Notes: generated by a model from the sequence alone, not told the origin. DNA of 52,798 nt from CAYOHG01 sp964465125 (GCA_964465125.1 CAYXIO010000024.1:1-52798), one strand, 5' to 3'. Shown: positions 42,908-52,329, counted from the first letter of the stretch. Program-made: numbers and translations.

Positions 42908-43126
42908 GCAGATTACTCCCGGCCGCGCGTTGGCTGCGCGGCATAGCCCAGCGCATGACATCAGTTGGGTCGGCCGGATGCGCGGCGGGCTTGACCGCGC
43001 GGCTGAGAGGAAGGATGCGAATTGAAATGGGTGCTCGCGCAGCCGGCGCCGCCGGGCGCGCCTGATTCACACGGCAGCGGGGGCATGCGCAGGCCGCGGG
43101 CGATCGCCTATTCTCGGCCCGTGCGA

Positions 43127-44242
43127 TCAGGGGATCGCGGAGGCGCCGGCAGCGGCCCGAGCGCGCTCACCGCGGAGCGTTTCCCGGACCTGGGCGAGCA
43201 CCTGCTCGACCGTTAGCCCGCGCATGCACTCATGGTGCTTCAGCGGGCAGACCCTGCGCAGGCAGGGCGCGCACGGAACCGAATGCCGCGCGAGACGGGC
43301 GGCGCGGGAATAGGGGCCGGTGCGAGCGGGATTCGTGGGTCCGAATAGAGCGACCAACGGCGTGCCAAGCGCCGCGGCAATGTGCATCGGTCCGGAGTCG
43401 TTGCTGATTGCAAGCCGCGCCTGAGAAAGCAGCGCCGTCAGCTCCGGGAGATTCGTGCGCCCGACCAGGTCCAGCGGCAGGCTGCGGCAGGCTCCGCGAA
43501 CCGTCTCGGCGAGGCCGGTCTCGTCCGGCGCTCCGAACAGCACGCAGCGCGCTTCCTGCTCGGCGTGAAGGGCGTCGATCAGCCCGGCCAGGTGCTCGAG
43601 CGGCCAGAGCTTGCTCGACCAGCGCGTGCCGGGCATGACGGCGATGAACTCGCGCCCGGGCTCCAGCCCGGCTTGCGCGAGAAGCCGGTGTGCCACCTGG
43701 CGATCGGCGGCGCCGACGTGCAGCGGAAACTGGGGCACGTGTGCCGGCAGCCCGAGCGCGGCGAGCACGCGCAGGTTCTTTTCGACGGCGTGCACGCCGC
43801 GTGCGCCCGGGTTGACGCGGTGGGTGTAGCAGCACCAGGCCCCCTCGCGCGCATCGGAGAAGCCGATTCGCCGGCGGGCGCCGCTGAAGAGCGAGAGCAG
43901 CCCGCTGCGCATCAGACCCTGGAGATCGAGGATCAAGTCGAAGCGTCGGCTTCGTACCTCGCGGACAAATCGCCAGAATGCAAGACCGGCGCCTGGATCG
44001 CGCCACATGCGCCCGTAACGCGCCCGGTCAAACGGGATCACCTCGTCCAGGAGCGGATGGCCGTCCAGCAGCGACCTGAAGCTGCTTGCGACCATCCACG
44101 CGATGTGCGCCTTCGGATAGGACTGCCGCAGCGCCGACAGCACCGGCAGCGCGTGCACGATGTCGCCCAGCGAGCTGGGCTTGATGATCAGGATGCGGCC
44201 GGGTGTGGGCGGCGCGACGGACGCGCCTCGCGTCGAGGGCAT
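43127..44242 (-). CDS. Glycosyltransferase family 9 (heptosyltransferase-like)
   Basis: The 371-residue protein has the GT9/ADP-heptose:LPS heptosyltransferase pattern. It has an N-terminal ILIIKPSSLGDIVHALP strand-loop, LILDLQGLMRS, VMPGTRWSSKLWP, and the nucleotide-sugar site ISNDSGPMHIAAALGTP followed by GPTNPARTGPY. A Cys cluster near the end (CAPCLRRVCPLKHHECM) is common in this family. It probably adds a heptose-like sugar to lipopolysaccharide core or another envelope glycan on the inner face of the membrane. The specific acceptor cannot be told. Confidence 0.9.
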   Translation of the reverse strand: MPSTRGASVAPPTPGRILIIKPSSLGDIVHALPVLSALRQSYPKAHIAWMVASSFRSLLDGHPLLDEVIPFDRARYGRMWRDPGAGLAFWRFVREVRSRRFDLILDLQGLMRSGLLSLFSGARRRIGFSDAREGAWCCYTHRVNPGARGVHAVEKNLRVLAALGLPAHVPQFPLHVGAADRQVAHRLLAQAGLEPGREFIAVMPGTRWSSKLWPLEHLAGLIDALHAEQEARCVLFGAPDETGLAETVRGACRSLPLDLVGRTNLPELTALLSQARLAISNDSGPMHIAAALGTPLVALFGPTNPARTGPYSRAARLARHSVPCAPCLRRVCPLKHHECMRGLTVEQVLAQVRETLRGERARAAAGASAIP

Positions 44243-44267
44243 GACGGCAGTATAGGCTCGCGCGCCG

Positions 44268-45581
44268 CTAGGCAGGCAGCCCGTTCACAAGCACATCCTG
44301 CACGGCTCGGACGAAGAGGTCGATCTCGTCGATCGTGGTGTACGTGTTCGGCGAGACGCGTATCCCCTGCACGTTGGCGTAGTCGATGTGCACCGCGAAG
44401 ATGCGGTACTTGCCCCACAGATGCTCCACCAGCTTGGTGTCGTCGATCCCGTCGACGTGAAACGTGGCGATACAGCAGCCGTGCTCGGGCTCGAGTCGCG
44501 TGAAGAGCCGCACGCGCGAATCGGCCAGCAACGGGCGCGCCCAGCGGTCGCGCAGGAAGCGCAGGCGCGCGGCCTTGCGCTGCGGACCGATGGCGTGATA
44601 CAGCGCGAGCGCCTCGGCGATCGCCAGCTTGTTCGCGGCCGGGTGCGTACCGATCTGCTCGAACTTGCGGATGTCCGACTTCTGCTTGGCTTCGGCGGCC
44701 ATCAGCGGCCAGAGCGCCTCGATCTTGCCTTTGCGGACGTACAGCAGCCCGGTGCCCACCGGCGCGGTCAGCCACTTGTGCAGGCTCACCCCGTAGTAGT
44801 CGCAGTCCAGGTCGGGCTGCTGAAAAGGCAGATGCGCGAAGGCGTGCGCCCCGTCCACGATCACTTCGATGCCGCGCTCGCGGCCGAGCCGGCAGATTTC
44901 GCGCACCGGCAGAATCTGGCCGGTCACGAAGATGACGTGGCAGCAGAGCATCACGCGCGTTCGCGGCGTGATCGCCCGGGCGAACGCTTCGACCACCTCG
45001 TCGGCCGATTGCACCGGCACGCTCAACGGAATCTGCCGCAGCACGATTCCGTCGCGCGCCTCGCGCTGCCGCCAGGTGTTGATCATCCGCGGGTAGTCCT
45101 GCTCGGTGGTGAGCGCCTCGTCCCCGGCCTTCAGATCAAGTCCGAGGATGCAGGTCTCCAGTGCTTCGCTGGCGTTGCGCGTAATCGCCAGCTCTTCCGC
45201 CGGGCAGCCGAAGGTCGTGGCCAGGTCGTTGCGGACCGCCTCGACCTGCGGCTCCTGGATTTGCCAGAGGTTCTTGGCGGGCGCGTTGTTCATGAACTCG
45301 AGGTGCCGGCGCATCGCATCCTGCGCGATGCGCGGCGACGGGCTGACGCCGCCGTTGTTGAGATTGATGATGCTGCGGTCGACGGTATAGGCCTGCTGGA
45401 CTTCGAACCAGAAGTCCTCGTCGGCGGCGAGCGATTCCGGAGTTCGGCCGACGACGTGCTGCTGGGCTTGTTGGACGCGCGCCAGGGCGTCCTCGCAGAG
45501 CGCGGCCGCCACCAGTCCGCCGGCCGCCGCCGCTCGCACGAAGTCGCGCCGCGTCCAATCCGCAGAGTTGGATTCAGTCAT
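44268..45581 (-). CDS. Class V aminotransferase / isopenicillin-N-epimerase-like PLP protein with Tat signal
   Basis: The 437-residue protein begins at ATG 45581 with a twin-arginine signal (TRRDFVRAAAAGGLVAAAL). The body is a fold-type I PLP domain: INLNNGGVSPSP, ITRNASEALE, VDGAHAFAHLP and YGVSLHKWLTAP with the PLP lysine. This is the pattern of isopenicillin-N epimerase and cysteine desulfurase-like homologues. Export by Tat fits a protein that loads its cofactor before translocation. The frame stays open to 46142, but that part overlaps the pseudopilin gene in another frame and is not coding. The substrate is unknown. Confidence 0.88.
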   Translation of the reverse strand: MTESNSADWTRRDFVRAAAAGGLVAAALCEDALARVQQAQQHVVGRTPESLAADEDFWFEVQQAYTVDRSIINLNNGGVSPSPRIAQDAMRRHLEFMNNAPAKNLWQIQEPQVEAVRNDLATTFGCPAEELAITRNASEALETCILGLDLKAGDEALTTEQDYPRMINTWRQREARDGIVLRQIPLSVPVQSADEVVEAFARAITPRTRVMLCCHVIFVTGQILPVREICRLGRERGIEVIVDGAHAFAHLPFQQPDLDCDYYGVSLHKWLTAPVGTGLLYVRKGKIEALWPLMAAEAKQKSDIRKFEQIGTHPAANKLAIAEALALYHAIGPQRKAARLRFLRDRWARPLLADSRVRLFTRLEPEHGCCIATFHVDGIDDTKLVEHLWGKYRIFAVHIDYANVQGIRVSPNTYTTIDEIDLFVRAVQDVLVNGLPA

Positions 45582-45637
45582 GATGGGTTCGGATTCTACC
45601 CGCGGGCCGGCCCGCGAGAACCGGTCCGCGGCATATT

Positions 45638-46609
45638 TCAATGGCCCGACTGGAGCCAGGGCTCGTCGCGGCCGTCGCCGGTCCAGCTCGAGTTGTCGCC
45701 GTCGAAGCCGATCACGCCATCGGCTTCTTCGCGGTAGCCCAACTCGGTCAGCCCGCGCGCGTCCGCGTGCCCGTCCAGCCAGAGAACATTGGCACGCTCG
45801 CGGTGACGCGGGTCGGCGGCGGTGCGGTGCTGCGGAGAGTCGTCGAAGCCGGCCATTTCGCCGTCGGCGCTGTCGACGCGCGGCGGATCGAGGTTGAAGC
45901 CCTCGTTGCCGAGCAGCCAGGCGTCGCGGCCGTTGTTCTCGTAGTCGAGGCGCTCGCCCTTCGGCGAAGACGCGGCCGTCCCCATGCCGTCGGCGACCGC
46001 TACCGTGCGAGCCGCGTTGCGGATGCTGGTGAGCTGAACCGGCCAGTTCTTGTATGAGTCGAGATCGCTCGCGTCGAGCAGCCGGGAATTGCCCAGGAAC
46101 TGGTAGTTGTAGCCGTAGGAGCCGTTGCGCTCGTCGGTCCACTCGGGCACGGCCGAGCAGACGTAGGAGCCGTGCGAGTAGTTCTGCCGATCGCCTTTCT
46201 CGCCGAACCTGTCGATGTCGGTCTTGCAGGCCTTTGGATCGGCGAAGGGCGGCGCGCCGACGCTGATGCTCATCATGACCAGGAAGGTCGGCCGGAATTT
46301 TCGCCCGCCGTTGATGTCCGCCGACATGTTGCAGTCATCCACCGCGGGCAGCCGCCCGGGCGGGAGCACGTCACGGCTGAGGTTCGCGTAGATGGTCATG
46401 CCCTGACCCAGCGTGTGCAGGTTGCTGGAGCACAGGGACGCGCGAGCGGACTGTCGGGCCAGGGACAGGGCTGGAAGCAGGATCGCGACCAGCATCGCGA
46501 TGATCGCGACGACCACCAGCAGCTCGATCAGGGTGAAACCCGGCGACCGACGAGGCTGCCGCGCACTCGCACGGCGACGAAAACCTCGGATGGATGCAAC
46601 GTTGCTCAT
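45638..46609 (-). CDS. Type II pseudopilin-like protein with H-x9-DG motif (DUF1559-like)
   Basis: The 323-residue protein has a prepilin N-terminus, SPGFTLIELLVVVAIIAMLV, with the G/F cleavage site and Glu+5. Positively charged residues precede it. The C-terminal half has NVLWLDGHA preceded by His so that H-x9-DG is exact, the signature of the abundant planctomycete DUF1559/H-X9-DG family. Such proteins are cleaved by prepilin peptidase and are thought to be structural envelope or pseudopilus components. No secretion ATPase is in the window. ATG 46609 has no strong ribosome-binding site. Confidence 0.92.
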   Translation of the reverse strand: MSNVASIRGFRRRASARQPRRSPGFTLIELLVVVAIIAMLVAILLPALSLARQSARASLCSSNLHTLGQGMTIYANLSRDVLPPGRLPAVDDCNMSADINGGRKFRPTFLVMMSISVGAPPFADPKACKTDIDRFGEKGDRQNYSHGSYVCSAVPEWTDERNGSYGYNYQFLGNSRLLDASDLDSYKNWPVQLTSIRNAARTVAVADGMGTAASSPKGERLDYENNGRDAWLLGNEGFNLDPPRVDSADGEMAGFDDSPQHRTAADPRHRERANVLWLDGHADARGLTELGYREEADGVIGFDGDNSSWTGDGRDEPWLQSGH

Positions 46610-46663
46610 CGTCGTAGTCTAGCGGCGCTCCATGCGCTGAAAACACGATTTTCGACCCGCGCT

Positions 46664-46684
46664 GAGCACGGCATGCCCGTGCTC
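46664..46684. promoter_or_regulatory. Palindrome in the divergent region between pseudopilin and DUF486 genes
   Basis: GAGCACGG (46664-46671) is exactly repeated inverted at 46677-46684 around a CATGC spacer. It lies 55 bases upstream of the pseudopilin start and 116 bases upstream of the DUF486 start. It may be an operator; no promoter boxes are certain. Confidence 0.35.
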
Positions 46685-46799
46685 GACTCGCCGCAGAACA
46701 CCCGACGGCCGCCGGTGCGGAAGCGAATCTCGGACCTGCCTGTAGTACGGTATCATCCGCGGCGCATCGCACCACCCAGGTGACGCGCGCGGAGTTCCC

Positions 46800-47129
46800 A
46801 TGGCGACCATTCTGCTGCTGCTGTGCTCAAACCTCTTCATGACGATCGCGTGGTACGGGCACCTGAGGTTCAGGGAAGTCACGCTCTGGCAGGTGATCCT
46901 GGTCAGTTGGCTGATCGCGCTGCCGGAATACTGCTTTCAGGTTCCCGCGAACCGCATCGGGCACGGCACGTTCACCGCGCCGCAGCTCAAGGCGATTCAG
47001 GAAATCCTCACGCTGGTGGTCTTCGCGGTCTTTTCAGCCGCCTATCTGGGCGAACCGCTGCGCTGGAATCACGTGGTGGGGTTCGGCTTGATCGTTTCGG
47101 CGGCGTTCTTCATCTTCAAGCCGTGGTAG
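46800..47129 (+). CDS. DUF486 / DMT-type small membrane protein
   Basis: The 109-residue protein has four hydrophobic helices. Hallmark segments of the DUF486 family of drug/metabolite-transporter-like proteins are present: FMTIAWYGHL, SWLIALPEYCFQVPANR and LIVSAAFFIFKPW. CGGAG lies six bases before ATG 46800. The length is normal. The transported substrate, if any, is unknown. Confidence 0.93.
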   Translation: MATILLLLCSNLFMTIAWYGHLRFREVTLWQVILVSWLIALPEYCFQVPANRIGHGTFTAPQLKAIQEILTLVVFAVFSAAYLGEPLRWNHVVGFGLIVSAAFFIFKPW

Positions 47130-47196
47130 GACCGGCGCAGGCCTGGTACGGCAGCTCCGGCGCGCGGCGGGCCGGCGGACGGGACGCGCGGCGGGC

Positions 47197-47979
47197 TCAT
47201 CCGGACGAGGCCGCCGCCACGGCGACCACGCACGCCGCGACCGCGGCATTCATCTCCTCGATGGCGCGGCGCAGCGCGGCGCTGATGGGCGCATTCGCGA
47301 TGGTCTCGCGGATCTGCCGATCGCGCCGTCGGAGCTCCGCCGTACCAAAGCGCACGCGCAGCAGGTACGTGTGATACGCCAGCGCCAGCAGGATCATGGT
47401 GCGCTCGTCCAGCGCGGGCGAATCGTCGAAGACGGCGAGGCGCAGCCGATCGATCACGGCGTATTCGGGCAGCGGGTCGCGGGTCGGGTAGCTCACCCAG
47501 TGCACGAACAGGAAGCGGCCGTCGCGGCGTTCGAGGATGCCGCGCCGGCACAGTCCCTCGCCGATGCGGTCCTTCAGCTTGCGCAGGTTGGATAGGTTGC
47601 TGACCCAGGTGCGCAGGCGTCGTCGGCGGCGCGAGGCTGCGATTCGGCCGAGCACCTCGTCGAGCACGCCGTCGCCGGTGGGGGCTTCGCTGCGCAGCTC
47701 CACGAACTCCGAGCGCGCGGGGTCGAGCTCGATGCGGCGTTCGAGCAGCAGCTCGGCCAACAGGGCCGCGGAAAGCCCGAAGTTGCAGTGCGAGGCGGCG
47801 GGCAGCAGCCGGCCGGACTCGTCGTCGAGCGCCAGCAGCAGAACCTGCTCATGCAGGCGCAGGCGCGGCGCGCCGCGCGCGTCTCCGCCGGCGGCGGAAA
47901 GCCCCATGCCGCAACGCGGGCAGAAGCGGTGCTGTGGGTCAACCGGCTCGGCGCAGCGCTGGCAGAAGGTGGGAGCCAT
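47197..47979 (-). CDS. GPP34 (GOLPH3-like) protein with N-terminal zinc ribbon
   Basis: The 260-residue protein begins with a zinc ribbon of four cysteines (C6, C9, C20, C23) and a short linker. A GPP34 domain follows: LRLHEQVLLLALDDESGRL, then an ALLAELLLERRI helix, and later DERTMILLALAYHTYLLR. GPP34 is the fold of eukaryotic Golgi phosphoprotein 3, which binds PI4P and glycosyltransferases. Bacterial relatives occur in Actinobacteria and Planctomycetes with unknown function. I chose ATG 47979 because GGAGG sits six bases upstream; ATG 47985 would overlap that site. The C-terminus has a hydrophobic Ala/Val-rich end. Confidence 0.85.
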   Translation of the reverse strand: MAPTFCQRCAEPVDPQHRFCPRCGMGLSAAGGDARGAPRLRLHEQVLLLALDDESGRLLPAASHCNFGLSAALLAELLLERRIELDPARSEFVELRSEAPTGDGVLDEVLGRIAASRRRRRLRTWVSNLSNLRKLKDRIGEGLCRRGILERRDGRFLFVHWVSYPTRDPLPEYAVIDRLRLAVFDDSPALDERTMILLALAYHTYLLRVRFGTAELRRRDRQIRETIANAPISAALRRAIEEMNAAVAACVVAVAAASSG

Positions 47980-48137
47980 GCGCATCCTCCCGTGCGGAAT
48001 CGGATGGCTGAAGGAATGATACCTTGCGTACCGCCGGACGGTGAGTAGAAACCGGCGGGAGGATTCAAATCGCAGCCGGTCGGAGAAGGTGCTGACAGAG
48101 TGGGCAGGAACGGGGGCGTCAGGTATCCATAGCGGCC

Positions 48138-49367
48138 ATGAGCTTGATCGAGGAAAGGCCCGATCAGGCCCTCGAGCGATTCGTCGTGGACAACGACGAC
48201 CTGCTGGAACTCGAGGAGCGCGTCGGGCGGTTCAACATCTTCGACGCCCTCGGAATCGCCCGGATCGAAATTCGCCATTCGAATTTTCTCGCGTGGCTGC
48301 TCGATCCCAACGAGTCGCACGGGCAGGGCGCGCTGTTCCTCAACGCGATCCTCATGGACCTTCTGCGGCAGCTTCCGGCCGGAAGGAAGCCGGTAAGCCC
48401 GATCGATCTCGACGGCGTCGAGCTTTCCGGTGTGGAGGTTCGGCGCGAGTGGCGACACATCGACATCCTGATCAAGTGCGAGAGCCCGCAGTTCGTGATT
48501 GCGATCGAAAACAAGGTGACGTTCGACGCGGACGATCGGAAGCTCAACAACTATGAAGCCGCGGTTGCAGAGGCGTTTCCCGGTTGGAAAAGTGCGTTCG
48601 TGTTTCTAACCCCGGACGGCAGCGAACCATCAGACGAGGACTGGTTCGTCTACTCGTACGGCGATATCCACCGCGTGTTGGGGCGGTGCCGCAGGACTAA
48701 TGCCAGCGCGATCGGCGATGACGTCTTGGTTGTGCTCGATCACTATTTGCGTTTGATCGGGAGCCGATTCATGGACGATCCGAAGATTGACGAACTCTGC
48801 AAGCGAATCTACCAGAACCACCGCGTGGCTTTGGATCTGATCTTCGAGCGCGTTGGCGCCGATTCGGGTCTCGTGGCTGAGGTCGCGGAAGCCGTTCGCG
48901 GAACGCCCGCGCCGATGAATGTGCTCAACACGACATCGAAAGTCGTCATGTTCGTTCCGCGAAGCTGGCAGGGGATTTTGCCGGCCATCGGAGCCAAGGC
49001 GAAACTGCCTGCGGACGCCTGGATCAAGTGGGAGGTCAAAGTCAGCAATCGCCACTGCCGCCTGTTCGTAGTCGCCTGTCCGACAGCAGTGCCTGAGCTG
49101 CGACGTCAGGTCATTGAGCGGCTTGCCGCAAGCCTGAAAGAATTCGGGCTTAAGAAGCCGAAGCTACTCACAGATGACTGGACGCGGCTCTATTCAGAGA
49201 CGATTGCCGAGTGGTCTGAGGATGATCCGATTGACGGGGAGCTGTTGCGGCAGAAGGTCGCGCTCGCCGTCGAAGCGCTTACCAAACGGCTCGCGGGTGT
49301 GCCGGACGCGCTACGGGCCATGCCGGAAATGGCCAGTGCGATCGCGCAGCAGCAACCCGTTAAGTAG
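48138..49367 (+). CDS. PD-(D/E)XK nuclease-family protein (PDDEXK_4-like)
   Basis: The 409-residue protein has the start of the PDDEXK_4 group: EIRHSNFLAWLLDP (44-57), then a DIL strand with Asp109, and IAIENK (Glu124, Lys126), which together form a D...ExK active site. A second half of about 200 residues is helical with no named domain. These nucleases are often encoded singly in accessory DNA and some take part in defence; nothing else here looks like a defence system. Codon choice seems less GC-biased than that of its neighbours, which fits transfer. No clear ribosome-binding site precedes ATG 48138. Confidence 0.82.
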   Translation: MSLIEERPDQALERFVVDNDDLLELEERVGRFNIFDALGIARIEIRHSNFLAWLLDPNESHGQGALFLNAILMDLLRQLPAGRKPVSPIDLDGVELSGVEVRREWRHIDILIKCESPQFVIAIENKVTFDADDRKLNNYEAAVAEAFPGWKSAFVFLTPDGSEPSDEDWFVYSYGDIHRVLGRCRRTNASAIGDDVLVVLDHYLRLIGSRFMDDPKIDELCKRIYQNHRVALDLIFERVGADSGLVAEVAEAVRGTPAPMNVLNTTSKVVMFVPRSWQGILPAIGAKAKLPADAWIKWEVKVSNRHCRLFVVACPTAVPELRRQVIERLAASLKEFGLKKPKLLTDDWTRLYSETIAEWSEDDPIDGELLRQKVALAVEALTKRLAGVPDALRAMPEMASAIAQQQPVK

Positions 49368-49388
49368 TTGAACGGCGCCGCAGTCGCC

Positions 49389-51188
49389 TCACACCGCCTT
49401 CAGCGGAAACACCAGCGGCACCACCAGCACGGTGATCGCCCAGCAGAGCAAATCCAGCGGCACGCCCAAGCGCAGGAAATCCGTGAAACGGTATCCGCCC
49501 GGGCCGTAGATCATCAGGTGCGTCTGGTAGCCGAAGGGCGTCGCGAACCCCAGCGACGCCGCCGCTGCGACCACGACCACAAACGGCATGTAGTCCACCC
49601 CCAGCGTCTCCGCGGTGCGCATCGCGATCGGAAACGCGAGGACGGCGGCGGCGTTGTTGGTGATCATCTCCGTCAGCAGAATCGTGACCCCGTACACGAC
49701 CACCAGGGAAAGCCACGGACTGGCGCACGCCATGCCGATGAGGCGCTCGGCGAACAGTTGCGCCAGCCCGGACGACTCCAGCGCCTTGCCCAGCGCGAAG
49801 GAGGCGGCGATCGCGATCAGCGTCTGCCAATCGACGCTGCGGCGGGCGGCCGACGCGGTGCAGCAGCGCGTCAGGATCATCAGCCCCGCGGCGAGCAGCC
49901 CGGCCTGGAGCATGCTCGTCCACTCCAGGCTGGCCGCCAGCACCATTCCCGCGAGAATCAACAGCGCGATCCAGGCACGTTCGTGCCGCGGCGGGCTGGA
50001 ATTGGCGACCCGGCTGACAAGGTAGAAATGCCGCGAGTTGCGTTGCTGCTCGACGAACGTGGGGTGCGCTTCGAGCAGCAGCGTATCGCCGGCCTGAAGA
50101 ACGATGTCGCCTACCTTGCGGTTGATGCGCTCGCCCGCGCGGGCCACGGCCAGCACGGCGGCGTTGTAGTTCGAGCGGAAGCGGCCGTCGCGAATCGTTT
50201 GCCCGATCAGCGGGCAGAAGTGCGACACCACCGCCTCGATCAGCACGCGTGCCGAGCGCGGCGAGTCGAGCTTGAAGACCTGGTTGGTCGCCGGCTTCAG
50301 GCCGCGGATGCGCTGCAAGTCGATCACCGAGTCGACCACTCCGACGAACACCAGCCGGTCGTTGCCCTTCAGCTTCTCCAGGCTCGACACCGCCGGCATG
50401 AGCTTCCCGTCGCGTTCGATCTCGACCAGGTAGAGCTGCGGCAGGTGGCGCAGGCCGGCGGCCTCGATGGTCTGGCCGTCGAGCGGGCTGCCGGGATCGA
50501 CCAGCATCTCGACGGTGTACTCGCGCGGGTCGACCGCCTCACCGATCACGGGCTTGCGGTCGGGCAAGAGGTAGGGATGCGCGATCATCACCATCGCGAC
50601 GCCGGCCAACGCGCAGGGAATACCGATCCACGTGACGTCGAAAAAACCCATGCCGGGCTTGCCGGCCGAGATCAGCAGCCCGTGCACGATCAGGTTCGTG
50701 CTCGTGCCGATCAGCGTGCACATTCCGCCCAGCACCGCCGCGTAGCTCAGCGGCATCATCAGCTTCGAGACCGAGATGCGGTTCTGCTTGGCCCAGTCGC
50801 TGACCGCCGGCATGAACATGGCGACGACGGGCGTGTTGTTCAGGAAGGCGCTGACGCTGGTGACGGGCAGCATCAGGCGCAGCATCGCACCGATCACGCT
50901 TCTTGGCCGGCCGAGAAACCGCCGCACGATCACGCCGGTCGCGCCGGTGCTTTCGAGCCCGGCGACCACCACGTAGAGCACCGCGACCGTCAGCATGCCT
51001 TCGTTGGCCATGCCGCCGAAGGCCTGCTTTGTGTCGATCACGCCGGTGAACATCAGGATGGTGACCGCGCCGACAAGGATGACGTCGGCGGCGATCTGAG
51101 TGAACGTCAGCACGCCCAGCACCAGCAGAATCACGCTCAGCGTGACCCACTGCGAGCCGCTCAGGCCGGCGATGACGAATTCAAGCAT
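49389..51188 (-). CDS. SLC13-type anion/sodium symporter with two RCK-C domains
   Basis: The 599-residue protein has about ten hydrophobic helices split by a soluble region with two TrkA-C/RCK_C-like domains at about 215-395. The transporter halves contain SVSAFLNNTPVVAMFMP and LLTEMITNNAAAVLAFP, the repeated N-N-T/A hairpins of the SLC13/ArsB-like fold. Such proteins carry sulfate, dicarboxylates or similar anions in the cytoplasmic membrane. The RCK_C domains probably sense a ligand. The gene converges with the nuclease gene (21 bases apart). Confidence 0.9.
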   Translation of the reverse strand: MLEFVIAGLSGSQWVTLSVILLVLGVLTFTQIAADVILVGAVTILMFTGVIDTKQAFGGMANEGMLTVAVLYVVVAGLESTGATGVIVRRFLGRPRSVIGAMLRLMLPVTSVSAFLNNTPVVAMFMPAVSDWAKQNRISVSKLMMPLSYAAVLGGMCTLIGTSTNLIVHGLLISAGKPGMGFFDVTWIGIPCALAGVAMVMIAHPYLLPDRKPVIGEAVDPREYTVEMLVDPGSPLDGQTIEAAGLRHLPQLYLVEIERDGKLMPAVSSLEKLKGNDRLVFVGVVDSVIDLQRIRGLKPATNQVFKLDSPRSARVLIEAVVSHFCPLIGQTIRDGRFRSNYNAAVLAVARAGERINRKVGDIVLQAGDTLLLEAHPTFVEQQRNSRHFYLVSRVANSSPPRHERAWIALLILAGMVLAASLEWTSMLQAGLLAAGLMILTRCCTASAARRSVDWQTLIAIAASFALGKALESSGLAQLFAERLIGMACASPWLSLVVVYGVTILLTEMITNNAAAVLAFPIAMRTAETLGVDYMPFVVVVAAAASLGFATPFGYQTHLMIYGPGGYRFTDFLRLGVPLDLLCWAITVLVVPLVFPLKAV

Positions 51189-51324
51189 GCTGAGCTTCCG
51201 GCGAGCCGATCGTGCCGCGCGAACACCGCACCCGCAGCGTATTGTAATCGGCAGTTCGCGACGGTGCGCTTAGGGCGCGGCGCTGGCAGGATTGCGGCTG
51301 CGTCGGATGGACGGATGGAGCGTG

Positions 51325-52329
51325 CTAGGGACGCGCGTGTGACTCCAGCAGGGACTCATGGACGCGCGTGGGGCTGCCTTCGCTGATGGTCAGCAGCGAG
51401 CGGCCGTCGGCCCCGAAGGCGACCGCCTCGCCCTGGGCTTCGGCCGCAAGATCGAGCCGGGCTGGCGTCTTCGCGAGCGCCTCGGGAATGTCGCCGGCAG
51501 GCGCGATCAGCCACTCCCATCCGCACCCGTACGTTCGCACGACGATTCGACTGCGCTCGGGGGCGATGTCCGCGGCGGTGATGATCGTGGCGGGTGACGC
51601 GCCTCCCGGCAGCTTGATCGTCGCGACGCGGCGCAGCACGATCTCGGCAGCGCTCGACCACGGCGTCGGCACCTCGTAGACCTCGCTGGTGGCGTCCTCA
51701 CGCTTGGTCAGGATGTATCCGCTTCCCGAAGTCGGGTCGACGATGAGCGCCTCGGCGTTACGCGGGCCGTCGGCGTAGCGAAGCGTGAAGACCCTCGGCT
51801 CGACCAAGACGCCGGCGCCGAGCTGCGCGGGCAGGTCGGGCTCGGGAAATCGGTACAGTCGGATGTCCGCGCGGCGGGCCTTGTTGTCGCCGATGTCCGC
51901 GATCACCACGTCGAAACGGTCGGCCGCGGCGCCCGGCGCGATGGCGATGTCTTCCCAGTCGACGTTTCTGGTGCCCTTGAGGGTCAGCACCGCGCGCACC
52001 CGGCCCTTGCGGTCGAGTACGAATACCTCGGCGGCATTGCCCGAGTCGTTCTGGACGTAGTAATGCCCCGGATGGCGGCGGCTGGCGACAATGCCCGACG
52101 CCTCGGCGATCCGCGAATCGGCGACTTCGCAGAGCACGTCTGCGACACCCCAGGCCGCAGGACGCGAGGACTGGGCCTCGGCTGGGACCGGCGAAACGGT
52201 CAGGCCCAGGGCCAGCATCCACGAAACGCAACGCCGCGGTGCCGCGGACCGCCTGGCGCAAACAGGCGGCAGGTAGCCGGCCGGCTGGCCGCGTGCCGTG
52301 CGCGCTTGCGGCCGGTTTGCAGTAGCCAT
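51325..52329 (-). CDS. Exported protein of unknown function
   Basis: The 334-residue product has a long N-terminal region and a signal-like hydrophobic core (WMLALGLTVSPVPAEAQ). The body is beta-rich with an EASGIVASRRHPGHYYVQND motif, VDWEDIAIAP, IADIGDNKARR and EALIVDPTSGSGYILTKRE. It looks like a secreted beta-propeller-type protein found in many bacteria. The DWED-IA and NDSGN segments may form a metal site, but I see no established family name. ATG 52329 has AGGAGA eight bases upstream and is preferred to the upstream start at 52347. Confidence 0.75.
   Translation of the reverse strand: MATANRPQARTARGQPAGYLPPVCARRSAAPRRCVSWMLALGLTVSPVPAEAQSSRPAAWGVADVLCEVADSRIAEASGIVASRRHPGHYYVQNDSGNAAEVFVLDRKGRVRAVLTLKGTRNVDWEDIAIAPGAAADRFDVVIADIGDNKARRADIRLYRFPEPDLPAQLGAGVLVEPRVFTLRYADGPRNAEALIVDPTSGSGYILTKREDATSEVYEVPTPWSSAAEIVLRRVATIKLPGGASPATIITAADIAPERSRIVVRTYGCGWEWLIAPAGDIPEALAKTPARLDLAAEAQGEAVAFGADGRSLLTISEGSPTRVHESLLESHARP

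Noticed and set aside
45582..46142. N-terminal extension of the class V aminotransferase to 46142
   Set aside because: It overlaps the pseudopilin gene in another frame, and the Tat signal begins at 45581.
49368..51386. 672-codon plus-strand frame opposite the SLC13 transporter
   Set aside because: His/Gln/Arg-rich low-complexity translation, antisense to a clear transporter.
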